In this document: piece after piece, positions 42,657 to 50,430 of the stretch
Numbering within the stretch: the stretch's first letter is position 1
How the letters are laid out: each line of letters starts with the position of its first letter
Source: Lachnospiraceae bacterium
GTDB taxonomy: Bacteria; Bacillota; Clostridia; Lachnospirales; Lachnospiraceae
NCBI GenBank assembly: GCA_024693135.1
Contig: JAILLN010000049.1
Span: 124,001 to 188,000, forward strand
Length of the DNA stretch: 64,000 bases
Direction of reading: 5' to 3'
The notes under the pieces: generated by a model
The model's input: only the letters and a program-made list of their open reading frames with translations
What the model was told of the DNA's origin: nothing
Databases searched by the model: none
Position numbers and translations under genes: made by a program

Positions 42657-43829
42657 TCAATAGGATCTGGACTGAATGAGGCTTTCGGTCAATGCCGTCA
42701 CCGGATAAGAGCTGTCCTCCACATGGATGGAGCCGATATAAGACAGGGCGCTGAACTGCCCCTCCTCGATATAGGTGTCATGGGGAAGGGCCTGGCCCTT
42801 TTCCAGCTTCATGACCATATCCGTAAGGATGGGTCCATAGAGGGGGGAGCATTCCGTATTGACCGCGATCTCCCCATCCAGGGTAAGCCTCAGCCCGTTC
42901 CTCGTGGCATCAAAGGACAGGATCAGGATCTCCCCTCCGGCCAGATCCGTGCCCACCTTATATCCCTTTTCCTTAAGGGCGCTGATGGCTCCGTATGCCA
43001 TGTTGTCATTCTCGCAGTAGACCACATCGATCCGGTCCCCCAGCCGGCCCAGGAGATCCCGCATGACCTCCTGTCCTTTTCCCTCGGTAAAGTCCCCTGT
43101 CTCCTGGGCGATAAGGCTCCAGTCCGTATTCTCCCTTACCGCCTCCTCCAAAGCCTCGGTCCTGCCGATCTGTGCCGAAGCACCGAGGGTACCCTGCAGG
43201 TCCACCAGACCGATGTTTCCATTGACATGATTGGATTTCAGAAATTCCCGAAGCCAGGCCGTGGCCCGTTCTCCCTCCAGCCGGAAATCCGATCCCACCC
43301 AGGCCACATAGAGATCCTCATCCGATACGTCCACCCTCCTGTCGTAGACGATCACCGGGATCCCGGCTTCCTTTGCCTCCTTCAGCACGGAGTCCCATCC
43401 CTTTTCCACGCAGGGATCCAGAATGATATAATCCACATCCTGGTCGATGAACTCCCGGATGGCCTTCAGCTGGTTTTCCTGCTTCTGCTGGGCATCGTCA
43501 AAGATCAGGTCATAGCCGTTCTGGGAGGAAAAGCAGGCCTGCACCGAGGCCGTGGATGCCATGCGCCAGTCTGATTCCGAGCCGATCTGCGACAATCCGA
43601 TGGTCAGCATCTCCCCCTCGTTTGCCACGGCGCCCTGCTCCAGCCGCACCCTCTCCTCTTCGCTGATCCGCACCTGCTTCACCCCCTGGATCTCCTGGGA
43701 TGCCTCTTCACTTTCAAGCACCGCGGGAAACAGGCCGCAGCCTGTAAGGGGCAGCACAGCCAAAAAGGCCAATAGCATGACAAATACCCCGCGGCCTCGC
43801 CACGGGGTATGATTCTGCCTTTTTTTCAT
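42657..43829 (-). CDS. Second sugar-binding lipoprotein (YtfQ-like), possible sensor
   Basis: 390 residues from ATG 43829; the frame extends upstream only through a TTG. Signal peptide with lipobox LPLTGC (Cys31), then a periplasmic-binding fold very close to YtfQ: IGLSQIGSESDWRMAST, DDAQQKQENQLKAI, VDYIILDP, GTLGASAQIGRTEA, ETGDFTEGKGQEVM, CENDNMAYGA. It is a paralogue of the binding protein at 47632 but sits at the opposite end of the transport operon and lacks the Glu/Ala/Pro linker. It could be a low-expressed transport component or a sensory partner of the YesM kinase. A 12-bp hairpin covers its codons 7-16. Confidence 0.88.
   Translation of the reverse strand: MKKRQNHTPWRGRGVFVMLLAFLAVLPLTGCGLFPAVLESEEASQEIQGVKQVRISEEERVRLEQGAVANEGEMLTIGLSQIGSESDWRMASTASVQACFSSQNGYDLIFDDAQQKQENQLKAIREFIDQDVDYIILDPCVEKGWDSVLKEAKEAGIPVIVYDRRVDVSDEDLYVAWVGSDFRLEGERATAWLREFLKSNHVNGNIGLVDLQGTLGASAQIGRTEALEEAVRENTDWSLIAQETGDFTEGKGQEVMRDLLGRLGDRIDVVYCENDNMAYGAISALKEKGYKVGTDLAGGEILILSFDATRNGLRLTLDGEIAVNTECSPLYGPILTDMVMKLEKGQALPHDTYIEEGQFSALSYIGSIHVEDSSYPVTALTESLIQSRSY
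43784..43810 (-). other. 12-bp hairpin in the 5' coding region of the second binding protein
   Basis: ATACCCCGTGGC, loop GAG, GCCGCGGGGTAT on the minus strand: 12 pairs including one G-U, starting 19 nt after the ATG at 43829. No U-tract follows, so it is not a terminator. It may impede RNases or ribosomes and set the expression of this last gene relative to the permeases. Confidence 0.6.
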
Positions 43830-43833
43830 AAGA

Positions 43834-44856
43834 TTACTTATTTCTCTCACGGATCGCCGCAAATACGCTCTGGATCACGATGAAGACAAAGAGCAGAGCC
43901 GCCGTGAGGATGTTGGGCCAGGAGCTGGCCAGCTTTCCGTTCGTCTTGACGATGGAGGAGATCGTCCCATTGATCAGCACGCCGAAGAAGGAGCCAATGA
44001 CATTTCCCACGCCTCCGGTCAGAAGCGTGCCCCCGATGACGGCGGAAGAAATGGCATCCATCTCAAGCCCCAGAGCCTGGGAAACGGAGCCTGCCATGGT
44101 ATTCAGGCAGTAGCATACGCCTCCGATGGAGCAGAGGATGGAGGAAAGCATATAAGCCTTCATCTTGATCAGCTTCACGTTCAATCCCATCATGGCCGCG
44201 GACTGTGCGCTTCCTCCTACTGCATACAGGGAACGTCCGAATTTCGTATAGCGCAGCATGATGAAGGTGACCACCAGCACCAGCAGGGCTACGATCACGC
44301 CGGGCCTCACATAAGGCGCCATGTATTTTCCCTTATTGTTCACATATCCGCCGAAGGGAACCACGATCTTCGCATTGGCCCATTTGTAGAAGGTGGCATT
44401 GATGGCCTCGGTAATGGATACCTGATCCGTACAGATCACCGCCGTCATGCCCCGGCAGAAGAACATGCCCGCCATGGATACGATGAAGGGCTGGATCTCA
44501 AGATATCCGATCAGGAAGCCCTGGAAAAGCCCGAAGGCCACGCCGATGACCAGGACGATCAATACCATGGGAACAGCCCCGATCCCCTTGCTCATGCCCA
44601 CCGCAAGAAGCATACAGTCCATAGCGATCAACGCACCCACGGAAATATCGATGCCGCCGGTGAGCATGACCGCCGTCATGCCGCAAGCTACGCAGATCAA
44701 GCCCGCATTGGTGATCAGGATATTCAAAAAGGTCTGGAAATGCGTAAAGCCTTTTGCTCCATAGGTGATGCATCCGCCTGCATATAATACGATAAACAGG
44801 GCGATGGTGATGATCAGGAGCAGCGTATTGCTGTTGAATTTCTTTTTCGTTTTCAT
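43834..44856 (-). CDS. Sugar ABC transporter permease (YjfF/RbsC-like)
   Basis: 340-residue permease of the branched sugar family (BPD_transp_2), about eight to ten helices, with TGGIDISVGALIA near residue 65 and the cytoplasmic-loop segment GLNVKLIKMKAYMLSSI. It pairs with the other permease encoded upstream (4-base overlap) to form the channel for the RbsA-like ATPase. The two-permease layout is that of the YtfT-YjfF furanose importer rather than a homodimeric ribose system. Confidence 0.93.
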   Translation of the reverse strand: MKTKKKFNSNTLLLIITIALFIVLYAGGCITYGAKGFTHFQTFLNILITNAGLICVACGMTAVMLTGGIDISVGALIAMDCMLLAVGMSKGIGAVPMVLIVLVIGVAFGLFQGFLIGYLEIQPFIVSMAGMFFCRGMTAVICTDQVSITEAINATFYKWANAKIVVPFGGYVNNKGKYMAPYVRPGVIVALLVLVVTFIMLRYTKFGRSLYAVGGSAQSAAMMGLNVKLIKMKAYMLSSILCSIGGVCYCLNTMAGSVSQALGLEMDAISSAVIGGTLLTGGVGNVIGSFFGVLINGTISSIVKTNGKLASSWPNILTAALLFVFIVIQSVFAAIRERNK

Positions 44857-45953
44857 GCCTTCACCCCCTTTACCTGAGCTCTGGCCGCCGCCTGTCTTTT
44901 CAGGAAGGCCTTGAAGGGCGGTGCCTCGATCACAACGATCAATATCACGATGACGGCCTTGAAGACTGGTGCCTGGCTGGCCGACACACCCACAGCATAA
45001 AGGGTGGTCGTAATGGCCTGGATCGTATAGGCACCGATGATGGAGCCTGCCAGGTTAAACTTGCCCCCGCCTAAGCTGTTGCCTCCCAATGCTACCGAAA
45101 GGATGGCATCCATTTCCAGGTAAAGCCCGATATTATTGGAGTCCGCCGAGGTGATCCTGGAGGAATTCACGATACCCGCGATCGCCGCGAAGAGACCGCA
45201 GAGGAAGTAGGCTAAGAAGATCAGGAGCCTGGAATTCAATCCCGCGATCCGGCTGGCCTTTGCGTTGATTCCCACCGACTGGATATACATGCCCAGAGCC
45301 GTCTTCTTCAAAAGCAGGGTCACCACCAGGATGCAGATGGCCGTAATGATGATGGGCGTCGGGATCGGCCCCGTAAAAGCACCAAAGTATGCAAAGGATG
45401 GATTACGGACATAGACGATCAGGTCATTGCAGAGCAGAAGTCCGATGGCTCTGGCCGCCGAAAAAAGGATCAGGGTCGCCACCATGGGCTGGATATGAAG
45501 ATGAGCCACCAGGGTTCCGTTAAAGGCCCCGCATAAAAGTCCCATAAAGATCGCGGCCAGAAGTCCCACCGCCAGAGGCTTCGCCAAGGTTGTGGTAGAG
45601 GATACCCCATAGCCTGCCAGTGTCATGCACATGAAGCTGGCACAGAGGCTCATGACCGACCCCACCGAGATATCGGTACCGGCTGAAGCCGAAACCACCA
45701 GGGTCATACCGATGGCTAAGATCGCGATCTCGCTCCCCCGGTTGATGATATCCACGATACGTCCGTAAAAGATGGTGCCGCTTGCCGTGGTCTGCCTCAA
45801 GGAGATCATGAAGAAGGAAAGGGGATTGTCCCCTACCGCGGCATCATGGATGATATTGACCGCCATGACCAGGAGCAGGGCCACCACAGGAAGCAGCAGG
45901 GGCCATTGCTTGATCTTTTCCCACGACAATTTCGTCCCGTTTTTTGCATTCAT
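44853..45953 (-). CDS. Sugar ABC transporter permease (YtfT-like)
   Basis: 366-residue permease of the same branched sugar family. Features: N-terminal helix, SASAGTDISVGSVMSLCAS, GLLCGAFNGTLVAHLHIQP, and the coupling loop SVGINAKASRIAGLNSRLL. It overlaps the ATPase gene by 4 bases and the second permease by 4, so the three are translated together. Confidence 0.93.
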   Translation of the reverse strand: MNAKNGTKLSWEKIKQWPLLLPVVALLLVMAVNIIHDAAVGDNPLSFFMISLRQTTASGTIFYGRIVDIINRGSEIAILAIGMTLVVSASAGTDISVGSVMSLCASFMCMTLAGYGVSSTTTLAKPLAVGLLAAIFMGLLCGAFNGTLVAHLHIQPMVATLILFSAARAIGLLLCNDLIVYVRNPSFAYFGAFTGPIPTPIIITAICILVVTLLLKKTALGMYIQSVGINAKASRIAGLNSRLLIFLAYFLCGLFAAIAGIVNSSRITSADSNNIGLYLEMDAILSVALGGNSLGGGKFNLAGSIIGAYTIQAITTTLYAVGVSASQAPVFKAVIVILIVVIEAPPFKAFLKRQAAARAQVKGVKA

Positions 45954-47464
45954 TCCTGTTCACCTCCCGCTATCGCTTTCATGACGCCTTCCTGAGAAAG
46001 CTCCCGGTCAAGCTCTCCCACCTTCTGGCCGTCCCTCATGATGACCATGCGGTTGCAGGTACGGAGCATCTCCGATATTTCCGAAGAGATAAAGAGCACG
46101 CTCTTTCCTTCATCCGCAAGCTTTATGATAAGCTTCTGGATCTCTGACTTCGTCCCGATATCGATACCCCTGGTAGGCTCGTCTAAGATCAGGAAATCCG
46201 GATCTGTCGCAAGCCACCTGGCCAAGATCACCTTCTGCTGGTTTCCGCCGGATAACTGCTTTACCAAAGTCTCCTTGCTGGCCGTCTTGATCTGGATCAG
46301 ATCGATATAGCGGTCTGCGATCTCCTCCTGCTGTGCCCGGGAGAGCTGCTTAAACATCCCTCTCTTTGCCTGAAGAGCCAGGATGATATTCTCCCTCACG
46401 CTCAGATCGGCGATGATCCCTTCCGCCTTACGGTCATCGGGAAGCATGCCCATGCCCTTATTCATGGCATCGATGGGCTGGTTGATCTTGACATGCTCGC
46501 CATTTACCTCAAGAGTGCCTGTCTGGGCCTTATCTGCCCCGTAAATGCAGCGGGCAAGCTCGCTCCTTCCGGAACCCAGTAGGCCTCCGATGCCTACCAC
46601 TTCTCCCTTATGGATATCCAGGTCGAAAGGCTTTACGGTACCCGCATGGCTTAAGCCCTTGGCGCTGATCCGAAGCTCCTCGCTTTCAAAATTCCGGTTT
46701 TCCTTCTTGATCTCGGCCAGATCGTCCAGATCCTTGCCCATCATGGCGGCCACCAGCTTCACCCGGGGCAGCTCGGCGATAGGATATTCTCCCACATATT
46801 TTCCATTTCTAAGCACCGTGATCCGGTCACAGACCTCATAGACCTGCTCCAGGAAATGGGTTACGAATACGATCCCCACTCCCTTATCCCGAAGGCGCCG
46901 CATCAATACAAAAAGCTTTTCCACTTCCTCGTCATCCAGGGAAGAGGTGGGCTCATCCAGGATCAGCACCTTGCATTCCATATCAACAGCCCTTGCGATG
47001 GCGACCATCTGCTGGATCGCAAGAGAATAGTTTTCCAGATTCTGTGTCACATCCACGGAGATCCCCAGGTCGTCCATGATCTTCTGCGAACGGCTGTTAT
47101 AGGATTTCCGGTCTATGGTATGCAGCTTCGTCAGAGGCTCCCGCCCGATGAAGAGATTTTCCGCTACGGAAAGATTCGGGCAGAGATTGACCTCCTGATA
47201 AACCGTGGAAATACCTACGTTTTGGGCATCCCTCGTGGAATGGTTCCTCACCGGTCCGTCGATCCCATCGATATGGATCTCTCCCGCCTCAAAATCATTG
47301 ATGCCGGTCAGGCATTTGATCAGCGTGGACTTTCCGGCTCCGTTTTCCCCCATCAGTGCATGGATCTCGCCCTTACGGAGAGTGAAGTCTACCTTGTCGA
47401 GCGCCTTGACTCCGGGAAAGGTCATTGAGATCCCCCTGGCGGTCAGCACTACATTATCTTCCAT
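45950..47464 (-). CDS. Sugar ABC transporter ATPase, twin cassette (YtfR/RbsA-like)
   Basis: 504 residues with two nucleotide-binding domains in one chain. NBD1: Walker A GENGAGKSTLIK, LAIQQMVAIARA, Walker B LILDEPTSSLDD. NBD2: degenerate Walker A GLLGSGRSELA, normal for this family, with signature LSGGNQQKVILARWL and LILDEPTRGIDIG. It energises uptake through the two permeases. GGAAAGGAG precedes ATG 47464. A strong hairpin terminator sits between the binding-protein gene upstream and this gene, so expression depends on partial read-through. Confidence 0.95.
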   Translation of the reverse strand: MEDNVVLTARGISMTFPGVKALDKVDFTLRKGEIHALMGENGAGKSTLIKCLTGINDFEAGEIHIDGIDGPVRNHSTRDAQNVGISTVYQEVNLCPNLSVAENLFIGREPLTKLHTIDRKSYNSRSQKIMDDLGISVDVTQNLENYSLAIQQMVAIARAVDMECKVLILDEPTSSLDDEEVEKLFVLMRRLRDKGVGIVFVTHFLEQVYEVCDRITVLRNGKYVGEYPIAELPRVKLVAAMMGKDLDDLAEIKKENRNFESEELRISAKGLSHAGTVKPFDLDIHKGEVVGIGGLLGSGRSELARCIYGADKAQTGTLEVNGEHVKINQPIDAMNKGMGMLPDDRKAEGIIADLSVRENIILALQAKRGMFKQLSRAQQEEIADRYIDLIQIKTASKETLVKQLSGGNQQKVILARWLATDPDFLILDEPTRGIDIGTKSEIQKLIIKLADEGKSVLFISSEISEMLRTCNRMVIMRDGQKVGELDRELSQEGVMKAIAGGEQE

Positions 47465-47543
47465 GAACTTCTCCTTTCCATCCCAATCGGATCCCCGGCT
47501 TAACCTTCGCCGGGCATCCCGCTTTTCTTATAAGCTTAACCCT

Positions 47544-47580
47544 GTAAATAAAGGGAGTTCCCGGGTCACCGGGAACTCCC
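47544..47580 (-). terminator. Attenuating terminator between ytfQ-like gene and transporter genes
   Basis: On the minus strand GGGAGTTCCCGG, loop TGAC and CCGGGAACTCCC form a perfect 12-bp stem (47580-47553), followed by TTTATTT. Placed between the binding-protein gene and the ATPase gene, it would give excess binding protein over membrane components, or stabilise the upstream mRNA end. Confidence 0.75.
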
Positions 47581-47631
47581 GCGGATACTTACAAACGATA
47601 TCCTGTCAGTGGGTATCAAAACCCCTGCTTC

Positions 47632-48768
47632 TTAGTACTGTGCTGCGATGACGTCGTCCGTAACCTCGATCATGCTCTGTGCATTGCCGTCAACGGAGAA
47701 GTCAACGATCTGATCCTTCAGAGCATACCAGTTATCGGGAACGAGGATCTGCTTCTCAGGCGTGCCGCCAGACTGAAGGGTCTGAAGAACTCCCTCAACC
47801 GTAGGAGCTGCCAGAGGGTTGCACTCGAAGTCAGCCGTGATCTTGCCAGCCTTAACCTGCTCAAGACCTGCTGTACATGCATCATAGGAGATCAGGATCA
47901 CATCGTTGCCAGGGCCATAGGTAACGCCAGCGTTGTCCATAGCGGTCATGGCACCAAATGCCTCGTTATCGTTCTCGCAGATCACAACATTGAACTTGCC
48001 TTCATAGGACTTGCAGAAGGACTCCATAACTTCCTGGCCGCCTGCCTCGGTGAAGTCGCCGGTCTGCTTGTCAAGCACGGTCCAGCCTTCCCTGTCAGCA
48101 ACTTCCTGGAAGCCGTCGGTACGTCCGATCTGAGCAGAGGAGCCGATGGTTCCCTGGATGATCAGAGCATTGATCTCTTTGATTCCCTGCTTCTCAGCAT
48201 AAGCCTTCAGCCATTCGCCAGCAGCTTTTCCTTCGGTAAGGAAGTCGGAGCCGACCCATGATACATACTTGTCGGAATCATCGATGGTCCTGTCGATAAC
48301 TACTACAGGGATGCCTGCATCTTCGCACTCAGTAAGGACGGTATCCCAGCCGGTTGCGATGATCGGGTCGATGATGATGTAATCCACGCCCTGCTCGATG
48401 AAGGAACGAACTGCTTCCTTCTGTGCTGCTTCATCATTGTCGCAGTCCACGAAGCTCAGGTCATAGCCGTTTGCCTCAGAGAATACATCCTGGCAGCTCT
48501 TTGTGGAAGCTGTACGCCAGTCAGACTCATGTCCAACCTGTGCGAAGCCAACCTTGATCAGTCCGCCTGCATCCTCTGCGGGAGCTGCTTCCTCTGCAGG
48601 AGCTGCTTCCTCTGCGGGAGCTGCTTCCTCTGCAGGAGCTGCCTCTTCAGCGGGAGCTTCTGCTGCGGGCTCTGCTGCAGGAGCCGGAGCCGCTGCCTCG
48701 CCGCAGCCGGCCAGAAGTGCCACTGCCATGGTTGCCGAAAGAAGTGCGCTCAGTAACTTTTTCTTCAT
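47632..48768 (-). CDS. Sugar-binding lipoprotein, galactofuranose-type (YtfQ-like)
   Basis: 378 residues. Signal peptide with lipobox LLAGC (Cys22), then a low-complexity Glu/Ala/Pro linker (to ~66) built from 18-bp tandem repeats, then the binding domain: VGFAQVGHESDWRTAST, DNDEAAQKEAVRSFIEQGVD, IDPIIATGWDTVL, IDRTIDD, GTIGSSAQIGRTDGF, QTGDFTEAGGQEVMESF and CENDNEAFGA. These match E. coli YtfQ, which binds galactofuranose; related systems take arabinofuranose or other sugars. AGGAGGAAAT precedes the start. First gene of the transporter unit, behind the YesMN regulators. Confidence 0.93.
   Translation of the reverse strand: MKKKLLSALLSATMAVALLAGCGEAAAPAPAAEPAAEAPAEEAAPAEEAAPAEEAAPAEEAAPAEDAGGLIKVGFAQVGHESDWRTASTKSCQDVFSEANGYDLSFVDCDNDEAAQKEAVRSFIEQGVDYIIIDPIIATGWDTVLTECEDAGIPVVVIDRTIDDSDKYVSWVGSDFLTEGKAAGEWLKAYAEKQGIKEINALIIQGTIGSSAQIGRTDGFQEVADREGWTVLDKQTGDFTEAGGQEVMESFCKSYEGKFNVVICENDNEAFGAMTAMDNAGVTYGPGNDVILISYDACTAGLEQVKAGKITADFECNPLAAPTVEGVLQTLQSGGTPEKQILVPDNWYALKDQIVDFSVDGNAQSMIEVTDDVIAAQY
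48572..48661 (-). repeat. Five 18-bp tandem repeats in the binding-protein linker
   Basis: Five units of TCCTCTGCRGGAGCTGCT (plus-strand reading) at 48572, 48590, 48608, 48626 and 48644; units alternate between CGG and CAG at the variable position, and the last two are diverged. They encode an (AEEAAP)n spacer between the lipid anchor and the binding domain. Copy-number change would keep the frame and alter only spacer length. Confidence 0.85.
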
Positions 48769-48812
48769 ATTTCCTCCTTTAGAATCCGGGGCTGTGTTTT
48801 TTTTGGATGCCC

Positions 48813-48849
48813 CTTTCTACGTTTACATGTACGATTTTATGACCGTCAA
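48813..48849 (-). promoter_or_regulatory. Candidate promoter and cre-like site upstream of the ytfQ-like gene
   Basis: The 186-base gap between the kinase gene and the binding-protein gene is AT-rich. On the minus strand TTGACG (48849-48844) could be a -35, but no good -10 follows at 16-18 bp. A cre-like sequence starting ATGTAAACG (48828-48813) matches the CcpA half-site core but poorly at its other end. This weak promoter would fit activation by the YesN regulator. Confidence 0.35.
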
Positions 48850-48954
48850 GGAGATTATTCCATATAGAATCTTATGGAAATGGTTTTAATTTTTCCTGGA
48901 TTATGTACAAATTATGAACGATTTTTGAATACAGAAGTGTTTTTGTTCAAAATT

Positions 48955-50430
48955 TTACCGCTGGAAGGATTTAGGGATAAGAATTTCAACTTTTGTCCCC
49001 TTGCCATAGGTGCTTACGATGCTGAGCCCATACTGCTCCCCATAGCTTAAGCGGAGCCTTTCCGCCACATTGGCCAGCCCGAAGCCCGCATTGTCTTCTC
49101 CCGGTTTTTCCATGCCGTCCACGATCCGAAGAAGCCTCACCAGCTCCTCCTCCGTCATCCCGATGCCGTCATCCTCCACAAAGAGCTTCAGATTATCCTG
49201 CCCCTCCTCGATCCCGATCCGAATCTCTCCCATGCCCCGTTTATTCTTGATCCCATGATACAGGGCATTTTCCACGATCGGCTGGAGGGTCATCTTGATG
49301 ATGGCATATTCATGGAATCTTTCCGGGATATCGATCTTATAGGAAAGAATGTCCCGGTAGCGGAAGGCCTGGATGGAAAGATAAGCCTCGATATGATCCA
49401 GCTCTTCCCGGATGCGGATGAAATCCCTGCCTCCGGAAAGGGTGGTCCGGAAAAAGCGGGACAGTGCCGTGACGATGGCCTCCACATCCTCTGTCCTGCC
49501 GTCTTCGGCAAGCCAGACGATATTATCCAGCGTATTATACAGAAAGTGGGGATTGATCTGGGCCTGCAGAAGCCTCAGCTCCAGGTTTCTGGAATTGATC
49601 TGTTCCTTTCGGATATTCTCCACTAGCTGGCCGATCTGGGCAATCATGCTGTTGAAGCTCCTTCCCAGGATCGCGATCTCATTGCTGCCCTCATCATCTG
49701 CCCTGGCGCTGAATTCCCCCCGGCCGACCCGCTCCGTCACCCGGCAGAGCTCCTCCACCGGCTTCGTGATGGTGCCGGTGATATAGACCGAAAGCATCAC
49801 CGCCAGCACCGAGAGAAAGACCACCATCAGAATCGTATTCCGCATCAGCAGATCCCTCTGGTATTCCATCTGGGCCCGGATATTTTCCATGCTGGCCGCT
49901 TCATAATAGATATATTCCATGATCCTTTCCTGGATCAGCTGGGTCAATATCCGGATATCCGTATCCAGCCGCAGCATGTTTTCATCATAGCTTCCCTCCA
50001 AGCCGATGGCGGCATTGATATCGTTCATTCTTTTCCTTAAGGTGATCATCAGCTTGATGATGCTGAGGGTCAGCTCATTGGCATGGATGGAATTGGAGGT
50101 AGACTGGAGGGATTCGAAGGTCTGCTCTGCCTCCGTGATGAGCCGGTCCGGATCCTTCAGGCCGAGAGCAGGCTCCACCTCGTTTTTTTTGAGGGAGCGG
50201 GCGATCATCTGATACATCACATAATCCATCTCCTCCTTGAAGGCGATGTTATAGTGATTGGCCTCCGCCACATTCTGCACGATGGTATCATAGGAATTGC
50301 CAAAGCGGTCCAGCTGGTAGAGGATGAATCCGGTCATGGCAAGAAAAGGCGTGATCAGGACGATGGTAAGAAGGATCAGCTTCGCACGCAGGGAAATATC
50401 CTGGAATACTTTATTTCCTTTTCCCTTCAT
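48955..50430 (-). CDS. YesM-type sensor histidine kinase
   Basis: 491 residues. Membrane helices at ~18-38 and ~197-218 flank an extracellular helical sensor domain. A HAMP domain (~219-270) leads to the His_kinase domain with acceptor His295 in LQAQINPHFLYNTLDNI and an HATPase domain (LQPIVENALYHG, EDDGIGM, GFGLANV). This class senses carbohydrates or their binding proteins in Bacillota. It overlaps the response regulator by 4 bases and precedes the furanose importer genes, its presumed targets. Confidence 0.95.
   Translation of the reverse strand: MKGKGNKVFQDISLRAKLILLTIVLITPFLAMTGFILYQLDRFGNSYDTIVQNVAEANHYNIAFKEEMDYVMYQMIARSLKKNEVEPALGLKDPDRLITEAEQTFESLQSTSNSIHANELTLSIIKLMITLRKRMNDINAAIGLEGSYDENMLRLDTDIRILTQLIQERIMEYIYYEAASMENIRAQMEYQRDLLMRNTILMVVFLSVLAVMLSVYITGTITKPVEELCRVTERVGRGEFSARADDEGSNEIAILGRSFNSMIAQIGQLVENIRKEQINSRNLELRLLQAQINPHFLYNTLDNIVWLAEDGRTEDVEAIVTALSRFFRTTLSGGRDFIRIREELDHIEAYLSIQAFRYRDILSYKIDIPERFHEYAIIKMTLQPIVENALYHGIKNKRGMGEIRIGIEEGQDNLKLFVEDDGIGMTEEELVRLLRIVDGMEKPGEDNAGFGLANVAERLRLSYGEQYGLSIVSTYGKGTKVEILIPKSFQR

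Noticed and set aside
43784-43810. Hairpin as an intrinsic terminator ending the permease operon
   Set aside because: It lies inside the next gene and is followed by TTGTCATG rather than a U-tract.
48572-48661. Tandem repeats as a CRISPR array
   Set aside because: Units are 18 bp with no spacers, and are in frame within a lipoprotein gene encoding AEEAAP.
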